A stretch of DNA of 64,000 bases from Prorocentrum cordatum (lineage: Eukaryota; Sar; Dinophyceae; Prorocentrales; Prorocentraceae). The notes under the pieces were generated by a model. That model was not told the DNA's origin. It saw only the letters and a list, made by a program, of their open reading frames with translations, and made no database searches. Below are positions 21,289 through 30,415 of the stretch, piece after piece. The DNA lies in assembly GCA_963575745.1 (NCBI GenBank), contig CAUYUJ010016496.1, positions 1 to 64,000 of the forward strand. The letters run 5' to 3'. The translations under genes and the position numbers were made by a program. Within the stretch, counting starts at the first letter, position 1, and every line of letters starts with the position of its first letter.

Positions 21289-22273
21289 GATACTTGCAAT
21301 TGCATATCCTGAGAGTCAAGAACAAATTGAAGCTAGTATTATGACAGAACAGGATAATGATGCTTGCGGTAGCTCAGAGCTACTCTTGGCAGCTTTGACT
21401 CTCATTGACAGTATAAATCCTCAGGAAGTGCAGAGACACTTGATATACTCCCATGGTAGATGGCGTCGTGCCCTGGAAATGGCAATGGCTATGCGTGGTC
21501 ATGATCTTCCCCCGCCAGGATGGAATCTCCAGGAGCTGGGGATGAGGCCAAACCATACGGCCATGCGTAACATTGCTAGGCAGCCTATGCTCGTCGATGA
21601 CCCTGAGCCGACGACTGTGCCTCCTACTCCAGGACAGCCGAGCGACGCCCAGACGCCGGCCATGCAGGGAAACCTGCCTTTACCAGATGCGCCAATGGCC
21701 ATCATAATTGGTAGTTCGACATCAGAAGAAGTAGAAGGCGATGGTTGTGGGTTAGATGAGGATGACGTCACCATCCTCATGATGGACGTGACTGGTGAGG
21801 AAGAGGTCGATTTCGACCCTGATGAGTCTGAATCATCATCACCATCGGCACAAGCGCCACTTGCGCCGAGCTCCACCCAGCAGGGAGACCTGCCTCCATC
21901 GAGCGATCCATCTGGGATCGCAGAGGAGCCTCCTCAAGCACCTCCAACGGGTGCCGCTCCTGCTGCATCGGCAGCTTCTTCTGATGAGAACACCAGAAGA
22001 TCTCGTTCCCATACGCGCGTCAGAGAAGAGCCACATCCCCAGGCTCGACTTCCTCGTGAGTGGAGACAGGCTGGCCCAAAGGAACACGCTCTCCGAAGAG
22101 GTGGCCAGCTACTTCCGCACAACGACCCACGACGCCGAAAAGGGGAACACTCGGCCTTCGGCCGGGGCAATCCTGCCTATAGGGACGGCGATGGCAGGCC
22201 CATCCGTGGAGGCTATCAGCTTGCAACAAACATCCGCCGCCCTGAAATTCAAGAAGCGCGGACCCAGTTGTGA
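21164..22273 (+). pseudogene. Linker region of the first polyprotein, element 1
   Basis: Frame shifted by one base from the CCHC segment; the open frame starts without ATG. It is mostly low-complexity Pro, Ser, Glu and Asp sequence and contains the hairpin-encoded peptides QGNLP (21664) and QGDLP (21880). It ends at a TGA (22271). Element 2 reads through the equivalent place: its KKQEIINDRKTYRKQ aligns with the sequence on both sides of this stop, so the TGA is a lesion. No enzyme domain is visible. Confidence 0.6.
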
Positions 22274-22438
22274 GATATTATCGCGGCTCGCAAGCAGTAT
22301 AGGCCTCACGCTGCATGCGGTCCTTGTTCCCAGCCGTTCCAGAATCACAGGCCAGGATGCCCCGTTGGAAACAACGAAGGCCTGAGCCCCAACAGGGGCA
22401 AAACCCCTTCTAAAGAGGGCCATCCGCCACTTGACCCG

Positions 22439-25400
22439 ATGGCACCGGAAGAGATTGCAGTAGTGAATCATCGTCTCGGGATCTTGGGCCACTTGGATCC
22501 GAAAGAAGAAGAGAAACCTACTCCGGCTCCAAGGGGAATGGTAGCCATGACCCAGGAAGAGAAAGACGCGCTCTTTAGTCTTCCTGGTATGCGAGGAAAC
22601 TCGCCTGGCGTCTCTAGCCAGTCCCAACAACCAGAGCCGATAATCACGGACGTGAAAAAGGCTCAACCTGTGGCGGAGGACGAGGAGCGCATTCGGACAG
22701 TAGAAGAACGCACACGCGAGGCAACTCGCAAGATGCTGGAGGATTCCAGCAAGCTCTACATGAAGGGGGCTAGAAAGCCCCCACTCCCACTAACTTCGAA
22801 GGCCAAGAGTGAACCCCCGACACCTAAGCCGTCTCCGGTGCCGAAACCGAAGGCGAGCTCTCAGAGCCCTGGGCCAGACGTGCATATGGAGGTGTCTCGA
22901 TCTGCGACGCCGAGGCCGCCGATTGGCACAGCTCCTACACCAGCATCTGTGCCCAAGCAGCAACCTCAGGACCCCACTGAGGAACGAAGACGTCCGCTTA
23001 GCCGCAGCAAGTCCATTGCGAAACGGGCGGCAGCTTTCGAGCGCAGTGGGTATGCACCTGCGCCAGCTTCGCCTGTGGCGGCTCGTTCCAGGAGGTCCGA
23101 TGAAGGTGCTATGTCGAGGGGTAACTGGGTGCCGAAGATCAGGGGCAGCGCCAGTCGCGCATCTCCGCGGGGAAACCCGCCAGGCGCTGCTGCCGCAGCT
23201 TCCTCCTCTTCTGGAGCCGCAGCCTCTTCGGCAACAGAGGCTCCGATGCGGGGAAACCCGCCAGTAGTTCAGCTGCACCACCCAGGAGACACATCCTTTA
23301 CTAGTGGGACTCCAGATCTGATTAGGGATAGACTGGCACTTCGGAAGCTCCCACCGATACGTTCGGTGGATGAGTCATTCATGAAGGAATGCAGGAAGGC
23401 CGGAATTCTTCCCACATCCAATGATACTTTCAAAAAGTTAAGCAAAGCTCTCAGCAGGATATGTAGACATGCGCCAGATAAGCCACATAATCCTGTGTGG
23501 CGCCTGAGATCCTTTGATGATCATGATGGTTGGATTAACCTCGTGGAACTCGTGGCTGACTTTCCGTGGAACACAGGTCACTCGAGGCACGCTGGACATA
23601 ACCCAAAATATGACGAGGCCAAAGTCATTAGCGAGCAGTTGTATGGTCGCTCGGTTGACCAACTCGCAGCCATCATGATGGAAGTTGTTCATGTTCGTGA
23701 ACCAGACGGAGAAGAAAAACAGCGCCTTCAATTCAAGGTGCTAATGCGGGACTCCGGCGAGCCCGCTATCTTCATCCGCGCCTCTCAGGGGCATTCATGG
23801 ACATTGAAAGCTCCATGGTCGCTGTACAGTTACATTGTACTGTGCGACGAACCCGCCGGGAGACCGGCCCCATACCCTGAAGTCGCCATGCATGGCACTC
23901 GATGGCACGCTTTCGAAGGCATCATGTGGTACGGCCTGTCCTGTAGACCTGAGCACAACACGAAGAAAAGGGGGACAGGCCGTTCACACATCCATTTCGT
24001 GCCGACAGTGCGCCGCCGTGCCGTGAACAGTGGGTGGGACCCAGATTCAGACCTCATCATCTTTGTAGATTGGCGCAAGGCCATACAAGATGGTATGAAG
24101 TTCTGTTGGTCCGATAACGGAGTCTTCTTGTCCGAGGGAGATAACGGTATCATTGAACCGCATTACATTTCTCATGTAGAGGACCTGACCACTGGAAGGC
24201 AATGGCGCAACCCAGAGTATTTTGGGAGCCGCCGTGCGCGAGTCTCTGTCAGTACGATGACTGCCTCAGATAGGTGGGCTGATGTTGGTACTTCCAGCAT
24301 TAAGTACAAGTGGTCCCGAGACCAAGAGGGCGTTGATCCAGCCATGGTCTACCTCCACAGGGACGTTGGGGACCACTACAGCCCCACCCAGCTGGGAAAC
24401 CAGCCTGAGATCTTTCGGATCTTTATGATCACCGATCGTGAGGCCGGGAGCGCGGCTCCAAGCCGTGCCCCAAGCCAAGGGCCGAGCGCCGTGTCTTGGC
24501 AGGCCATAAGTACTTCAGACCTGGATCAGATTGCAGCTTCGCTGAACCCTGACCAGGTAGAACAGCTGGCGGACAGGCTGTACCAGCAGGATCCCTGGGC
24601 CGCAGGCCAGGGAGCAATGTCCGCTATGGCCACGAGAAATCGTCAAGCCATGCAGGGAAACCTGCCTACAAGCGGACCTGCTCGGTTCGAGCCAATGCAC
24701 GCAAGCCCCACACAGAGCATGCACACTCCAAGGGGCATGACTCCATCGGGCACTCCGCCAGCACAATCCCCATTTGGGACACCTGTCCGCCCTGCCGTAA
24801 ACGGCACACTCATGGAGAGGTTAGCTGCGGCTAGGGCTGATCACAGCACAGCCCTCCTCAACATGATGCCGCCCGGCACGCCAACGAGTCAGCAGGGAAA
24901 CCTGCCTGGTACACCAAGCCACCACAGGGCGGGTATACCCGACGACTATCGCTCAAGAGTGGCGGCCGCGGTACAGCAGGTGCAGAACCATAATCTGCCT
25001 CACCCAAGTGGGCAGAGGTGGAGGCCAGCCTGGTCCTGGGAACCGGAGGGTCCCAACCCACGGGACCCCGCTCGGCAACGAGCCTTTATCCCGGCGTTCA
25101 ACGCCCATCCGAGCATGTCTCAGGGCCAGAGGCCACCACCCACGCAGATGAATCCGCCATTATACCCTGACGGTACAAGGGTCCCGAACAAATTTGTTCG
25201 GGAATTGGCGGATCAGATGCATAACCTCACCAATGTGCGCTGCAGTGACCACTCCATGTACCCGCACATGGCCTTCATGCCTTCTCCAACATCACCAGAG
25301 GTGGTTGTACAACCCACTGCCCATTCAATATCGTCTGGCAGTAGGGGCGTGCCTGACTACATCAGGCAGACGCACCACACTCAGCAGGCATGTTTCAGGA

Positions 25401-27571
25401 GGAGGCAGGCGGTGCAAAGTGTACGGGACCAGTCACGTGCAGCTGCACTCGACGTGGTGCGGAATAGGGGCTCACCTTTGCGAGGGAACTCGCCTGCCGT
25501 GACTCCTACCACTTCCATGCCAAATGTCGAAGTGCAGGAAGTGCTGAACCCAGCGGGGACACCCCCATCAGCCTTCATGCCCTCCGAGACGGTATTGGAG
25601 AGGCAGCGGCGGGTATATCCCAGGGTAGCAGACGTAGAAGTCTTTACTGGGATGGAGGACACCTGTGCTGTATGCCTCGAAGAATTTCAGCCCAGGGATA
25701 GTGTGTACCGCCTGAGGTGCAACCGCCTATTCCACGAGGGATGCTGGAATTCTAACGTGGTGGGCCAAGTGACAAACCAGCGTGAGGGAGATCCTCAGCA
25801 GCCACCATGTGCGATCTGTCGTGCACCTGGCATTATAACATCGCCCTTCCCATGGACTGGCTCCCTTAGTCAGACTCCCGAGCAGTCAGCGAGGGAGCTG
25901 CGGGAGCTGAGGAGCATGGTGGAGGAGATGACGTCCAGGATGCTAGCCATGCAGACAGTTTCGTCACACCAGCAGGGACACCTGCCTGAAGAGGTAAGGC
26001 CGCCTATGGCAACGGGATATTTCGATCAGCTTATCCCGATGACGGCGCCGCAGCAGGGAAACCTGCATGATACTCCTCAGATGTCTCCCCAGAGTGGAGG
26101 CGAGGCTGAGATGTCACTGGACCCTGATCAGCTGCGCGAGTTGCGTGTACGACATTTCCAGAATCAGATGGATAATACACACACAACATTCATGCTAGAT
26201 GCCAATAATCCTGAAACTGATAGTCCGTCGTTAGACCTATCAGAATCCTCAGCGGCGTCAGCAGCAACAGCAGCCAGGGCCGTCAACATCTCAGCGACGA
26301 ATGAGGAGTTCGAGGAGTGGCTGCGGTACCGGGATCACGTCACGAACGAGGGGCTGCAAGACATCGCCCTTCACTCGTACCTAACGCTGATAAGGCGCAC
26401 TACCCGCGAGCAGTATATGAGCATACGTGATGAGTATGCCAACTGGCGGGAGGAGCGTGGTGATCACGCCCAGCACGTGTCGTACTTCCAGTACATTGAC
26501 CTGGCACGCATGGCCGAGAGCGAGTCGCATGCCAGTGTCGTGCGGGGTAACCCGCCAGGGAGTACGAATGTGCCGCGGGGAAACCCGCCTACCGACACAG
26601 CCGACACTTCAGAAACTGTGCACATCAAGCAGCCGAGTAAGACGTTCTTGGATGACGGTGGAAATTCCATACTCATCGACGTCGGTTCGAAGATCAACAT
26701 CATGGGCGAGAACACGAGCCGTAAGTTCGTCCAGGCTGCTGAGTCACATGGTCGTGCTTGTACGTTCGAGCCCCGCTCTCGTTTGCATATCAACGGAGTG
26801 GGAGAGGGGTCGGCCCCAGCGGATACCGTAGGCACATTTAGCATTGCCTGCGAGTACCAGGGGTCAGCCCAACACGATTCATACAAGACAAACATTGTGT
26901 CAGGCTGTGGAAAGGACCTGCCAGCCATCCTAGGTCTCGACAGTATGCAGGACAAACGCACGATCATCGTGCTTGAACGAGGCCAGGAAAAGCTGATATT
27001 CCCTGGTAAGGGGCAGGTCAAGATGGAGCTCCCGGAAGGCTCCAAAATCATGCCGACGACGAAGTTGCCGTCAGGGCATCTGTCGATCAGGTGTGATCGT
27101 TTTGGAGCTGCGGGGCAACCCGCCTCGAGCTCAAGCAGCACGTCCTTCCAGACAGTGCTGACAGGCGAGCCGACCCCAGCGCAGGAGCGCAACCAATTGC
27201 AGGGAAACCTGCCCCAGGGGTTGATGGAGACGCTCGCCAAGGCCACCATGCGAGGCGACAACATCAACGATCTCGAGACGTTTGATTGTTTCGTTGCCAG
27301 GACACTGGCCCTGCATGGTGGTAGTGTACCCATGGACGCTGTGCAGTCCCGCCGTAAAATAGTGATGGGATACACTAATCGTGAATTGCATACGGTCAGC
27401 GACGCTAGGTCCAAAGGCGTGCTGAAACAGCTGATGGATAATCCATCGATGCTGACAGCATTTGCGGAGCAATCCGCCTCTGAGGCCACGGCGCGCTGCA
27501 GTGCTGAGCTCCAGCATCTGAGGGAAGCCCAGATGTTGGCAGATATTGTAGGCACATCTTCTTCATCTTGA
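22439..27571 (+). CDS. First-polyprotein C-terminal part: Tpt1/KptA-like domain, RING, aspartic protease
   Basis: 1,710 codons from ATG 22439, in frame with the preceding segment. Order of parts: a Pro/Ser/Ala-rich linker; a Tpt1/KptA-like RNA 2'-phosphotransferase domain (about 23390-24200) with LSKALSRICRH, DGW, IRASQGHS, a HGT motif and H-x-H (SHIHF); another linker; a RING-H2-like finger (25664-25819) whose first ligand His is Arg (C-N-R-x2-H); and a retroviral-type aspartic protease around ILIDVGSK (26678) with a downstream LPAILGLDS. Known family functions: Tpt1 transfers an RNA 2'-phosphate to NAD+, RING domains recruit E2 enzymes, and the protease cuts polyproteins. Their role in this element is inference. 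Thirteen covarying hairpins lie in the linkers. It ends at TGA 27569, in frame with the next ORF. Confidence 0.85.
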   Translation: MAPEEIAVVNHRLGILGHLDPKEEEKPTPAPRGMVAMTQEEKDALFSLPGMRGNSPGVSSQSQQPEPIITDVKKAQPVAEDEERIRTVEERTREATRKMLEDSSKLYMKGARKPPLPLTSKAKSEPPTPKPSPVPKPKASSQSPGPDVHMEVSRSATPRPPIGTAPTPASVPKQQPQDPTEERRRPLSRSKSIAKRAAAFERSGYAPAPASPVAARSRRSDEGAMSRGNWVPKIRGSASRASPRGNPPGAAAAASSSSGAAASSATEAPMRGNPPVVQLHHPGDTSFTSGTPDLIRDRLALRKLPPIRSVDESFMKECRKAGILPTSNDTFKKLSKALSRICRHAPDKPHNPVWRLRSFDDHDGWINLVELVADFPWNTGHSRHAGHNPKYDEAKVISEQLYGRSVDQLAAIMMEVVHVREPDGEEKQRLQFKVLMRDSGEPAIFIRASQGHSWTLKAPWSLYSYIVLCDEPAGRPAPYPEVAMHGTRWHAFEGIMWYGLSCRPEHNTKKRGTGRSHIHFVPTVRRRAVNSGWDPDSDLIIFVDWRKAIQDGMKFCWSDNGVFLSEGDNGIIEPHYISHVEDLTTGRQWRNPEYFGSRRARVSVSTMTASDRWADVGTSSIKYKWSRDQEGVDPAMVYLHRDVGDHYSPTQLGNQPEIFRIFMITDREAGSAAPSRAPSQGPSAVSWQAISTSDLDQIAASLNPDQVEQLADRLYQQDPWAAGQGAMSAMATRNRQAMQGNLPTSGPARFEPMHASPTQSMHTPRGMTPSGTPPAQSPFGTPVRPAVNGTLMERLAAARADHSTALLNMMPPGTPTSQQGNLPGTPSHHRAGIPDDYRSRVAAAVQQVQNHNLPHPSGQRWRPAWSWEPEGPNPRDPARQRAFIPAFNAHPSMSQGQRPPPTQMNPPLYPDGTRVPNKFVRELADQMHNLTNVRCSDHSMYPHMAFMPSPTSPEVVVQPTAHSISSGSRGVPDYIRQTHHTQQACFRRRQAVQSVRDQSRAAALDVVRNRGSPLRGNSPAVTPTTSMPNVEVQEVLNPAGTPPSAFMPSETVLERQRRVYPRVADVEVFTGMEDTCAVCLEEFQPRDSVYRLRCNRLFHEGCWNSNVVGQVTNQREGDPQQPPCAICRAPGIITSPFPWTGSLSQTPEQSARELRELRSMVEEMTSRMLAMQTVSSHQQGHLPEEVRPPMATGYFDQLIPMTAPQQGNLHDTPQMSPQSGGEAEMSLDPDQLRELRVRHFQNQMDNTHTTFMLDANNPETDSPSLDLSESSAASAATAARAVNISATNEEFEEWLRYRDHVTNEGLQDIALHSYLTLIRRTTREQYMSIRDEYANWREERGDHAQHVSYFQYIDLARMAESESHASVVRGNPPGSTNVPRGNPPTDTADTSETVHIKQPSKTFLDDGGNSILIDVGSKINIMGENTSRKFVQAAESHGRACTFEPRSRLHINGVGEGSAPADTVGTFSIACEYQGSAQHDSYKTNIVSGCGKDLPAILGLDSMQDKRTIIVLERGQEKLIFPGKGQVKMELPEGSKIMPTTKLPSGHLSIRCDRFGAAGQPASSSSSTSFQTVLTGEPTPAQERNQLQGNLPQGLMETLAKATMRGDNINDLETFDCFVARTLALHGGSVPMDAVQSRRKIVMGYTNRELHTVSDARSKGVLKQLMDNPSMLTAFAEQSASEATARCSAELQHLREAQMLADIVGTSSSS

Positions 27572-27610
27572 AGATGGCAGGGCGACGTCGCCCCCTCGTC
27601 GTCTTGCCTG

Positions 27611-30415
27611 ATGGCTGAAAAGCCGGGGGGTAACAAGGACAGCGGGGCAACCTGCCTTAGTAAGAGGGCTTTTGTCATTGAAGATACGAGGGAGGCATGT
27701 GCCGACCTCCGCACACGAGGTTATATTTGTGACCGTATTTCCCACAACGAACTTATGACAAGCGTGGGCACAAACTATCTAGGTGCGGTGATCAGTGGAG
27801 ATTACACTCTCATATGGATCAGTACTCCGGGTGACTGGTATATACGAACTCCAGGAAAGAGAGTGGCCCCACACTGGTCACGTATCCAGAACCTGTTGAT
27901 AAAAGCCAAGAAACTCCGCATGAAAATCATCATATTCGGTCCCCCAGGATATGTTTGGAAGTTATCTCCAGTACGTGATACTCTGGAAGATTTAAAGTTG
28001 TCAGTAATACGGATGCGTTTGTGTCATTTCGGTATTCGGTTCAATGTGCAAGACAATACACCAAGTGGTACATATATGCAGGTAGCATCATCGATACCGA
28101 TTAGCTCGATGCTGTGGACATGCACCTGTAAGCAGGCCATACCACAACATGTGTTGGACTGGTACGGCCATACGGTACGACATGCTGAATGGCGGGCTCA
28201 GACACGCACTACACTCATCCGTTACTTAAACGACAAAATCCTGGGGAGTACCACCACGCACGGAAACGTGCCCGTATACTTAAATACGTATACGCGTACA
28301 GACCATAATACCCGTCATTACGTGACGACTCAGAAGGGAGGACCAAAATGGTCTGAAGTCATCCGGCGTGTAACAATCAACTTGGATACCAACGCGGTGA
28401 TTCAAGATATCTCAGTTACCGATCAACCAACAGGGTATGATTGGCATGCACCATTACCTGCAGGGGTTGCCAACATCAGTACTCGGTTGCATTGGCAACC
28501 CGAGGAACCGGTCTTGCTCGGAAACGAGCCTACTCAATCACCACAGAAACATAGACGCGTCATCATAGATGACTGTTCTCTCCCCCTCCCGACTCTGGCG
28601 ATTGACGCATGTACCCATTCCACCACGACAATGAGTACACAGACCGACGAACAAAACGAGCAAGCTTTACCCACTGAATCGCGTATAAAGCAGAAGGAAA
28701 GGCTCAAAGCCGAAAAGGAAGCAGGCATCAAGCCTCGCCGCATTAAAAAGCACGTCGAAGACGGAAATGACGATTGCGGCGATGACTTGTCAGGACTCGG
28801 ACAGGATCTTATGGCAACCTGGAGTACTGACGCCCCTGTTGAGCTGATAAGCTCCGACGAGGACGATGACCTGTTCCTTACCCTTCCCACATCTATGCCC
28901 GACACACACGCTAACATATACAGCATAGTTGCTACACTATGCTACGGCCATAACAATTGCGTGGATATGTTGGAGCTTTGTGGTGGTGAGGGTGGCATCT
29001 CAGAGCTTGCCTTCTCAAGGGGACTTTCCTCATGCGGCAACTTGGACAAGACTACATATGTCGACCTGGGAGACCCCTCGGTGCAGCAGGTTATAGATCA
29101 TTACTTTAAGATATGCGACGTACGAGTTGCCATACTGCAACCCAGCTGCCGCACCACAGGACCACCATCTTACTATAACTACAAAGTCAACTATAACACT
29201 TGGGAACAGCACCACAGAGAAGACTTACCACACATAATCTATTGTGGTAAAATTGCTGTTACCCAAGATGATGCTCAGAGGTGGTTTATACGCGAACAAC
29301 CGACAGGAACATGGGTGGACGATATCTCTCCATGGACGAAGCTTGCCAACCGACCACACATCACGACCGTACGCATTGATCAATGCGCTACTGGACTTAA
29401 AGATACGACTGGTGACTATATTAAGAAGCCGACAAATATCACCAGCAACGACAAGACAATTCTTAAACCCTTTGAGCGACTCAAGTGCAACGGTCAGCAT
29501 GTGCACGCACAACCGTGCAACACCGAGCTTTCACTGGCACAAAAATACACTCGACGACTGCAGTCTGCCTTCGTGGAAGCCGTCTACTTGGCGAAAGCCA
29601 TTGACACCACGCGCGGAAACGCGCCTATAAATACTGCACATGCTTATCCTGCCGACCTTCCTGAGCAAGCTGAACCAGGTGAAGGTATGAGACGCATCGG
29701 TGATCGTATCATCCCAAAGGTGGCTACGTGCCCGGCATGCATCGACAACGTCCGAAAGGACAGTCCTAGCCATAACAGAGACCCTACGCAGTGCAAATAT
29801 CATGACTCTATCTCTGTATACTGGCCATGTCCAGCATGTCAGAGGGATCTTACGAGAAGCAAGGGTGTTAAGAATCACCTTGATACCGAACCTGGTAAAT
29901 GTCGTTTTGCTGAACCATTTAAACTACCAGACGACCACGACCCCGAAGGCAAAACCGTGCCAGCTTGGTGGAAACCCCTACCTAAACCTGGTGAGGGCCA
30001 AGCTTCAGCTTCAGGTGGCCGCCAAGGCGCACACGCCAGGCCACCACGACCACGTTCCTTCGGTAACGTCGATCCGACATCTGGTACCAGCAGCTACGAC
30101 CTGCTACGAGACGCCCCCGAGCGTGGAAACACGCCTTCTGCGTCTTCTAGCGATACGCCACAGGTAGCGGCCCGCCGCGGACGTCTACAAGGCGTACCAC
30201 CACCTCCAGACGCAGTCAACACAGGGGATCAACTACGTAGAGCTACAAGGAACCCTCTTGCCTCCACCGGCTCTGGGGCTCCACGACTACCCGACTGGAC
30301 GAGATTCGACATCCAACACAGTCTACAGAGTCTCCGTAGTCACGAACCCCATGTTGTGAAAAAGGAACTCCGAAAACTGCATCTGCGATGGTATCATGCG
30401 AAGGAGCCAAAATGA
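27611..30415 (+). CDS. Pol N-terminal part with two methyltransferase-like modules and zinc motifs
   Basis: 934 codons from ATG 27611, in the same frame as the upstream ORF but behind its TGA. Module A (about 27650-28110) has RTRGYICDRI, DYTLIWISTPGDW, FGPPGYVWK and RMRLCHFGI. Module B (about 28960-29590) has a nucleotide-binding-type loop ELCGGEGGIS, then QPSCRTTG, EQPTGTW and DQCATGL. Both look like SAM-methyltransferase folds related to cytosine-5 enzymes; module B keeps a motif-I-like glycine loop but has PSC instead of PCQ, so catalysis is doubtful. Two C-x2-C zinc-ribbon-like motifs (about 29730-29900) follow. The end (KLHLRWYHAKEPK) supplies the two His of the integrase HHCC finger, whose Cys pair is in the next ORF. 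Function of the modules is unknown. Confidence 0.75.
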   Translation: MAEKPGGNKDSGATCLSKRAFVIEDTREACADLRTRGYICDRISHNELMTSVGTNYLGAVISGDYTLIWISTPGDWYIRTPGKRVAPHWSRIQNLLIKAKKLRMKIIIFGPPGYVWKLSPVRDTLEDLKLSVIRMRLCHFGIRFNVQDNTPSGTYMQVASSIPISSMLWTCTCKQAIPQHVLDWYGHTVRHAEWRAQTRTTLIRYLNDKILGSTTTHGNVPVYLNTYTRTDHNTRHYVTTQKGGPKWSEVIRRVTINLDTNAVIQDISVTDQPTGYDWHAPLPAGVANISTRLHWQPEEPVLLGNEPTQSPQKHRRVIIDDCSLPLPTLAIDACTHSTTTMSTQTDEQNEQALPTESRIKQKERLKAEKEAGIKPRRIKKHVEDGNDDCGDDLSGLGQDLMATWSTDAPVELISSDEDDDLFLTLPTSMPDTHANIYSIVATLCYGHNNCVDMLELCGGEGGISELAFSRGLSSCGNLDKTTYVDLGDPSVQQVIDHYFKICDVRVAILQPSCRTTGPPSYYNYKVNYNTWEQHHREDLPHIIYCGKIAVTQDDAQRWFIREQPTGTWVDDISPWTKLANRPHITTVRIDQCATGLKDTTGDYIKKPTNITSNDKTILKPFERLKCNGQHVHAQPCNTELSLAQKYTRRLQSAFVEAVYLAKAIDTTRGNAPINTAHAYPADLPEQAEPGEGMRRIGDRIIPKVATCPACIDNVRKDSPSHNRDPTQCKYHDSISVYWPCPACQRDLTRSKGVKNHLDTEPGKCRFAEPFKLPDDHDPEGKTVPAWWKPLPKPGEGQASASGGRQGAHARPPRPRSFGNVDPTSGTSSYDLLRDAPERGNTPSASSSDTPQVAARRGRLQGVPPPPDAVNTGDQLRRATRNPLASTGSGAPRLPDWTRFDIQHSLQSLRSHEPHVVKKELRKLHLRWYHAKEPK

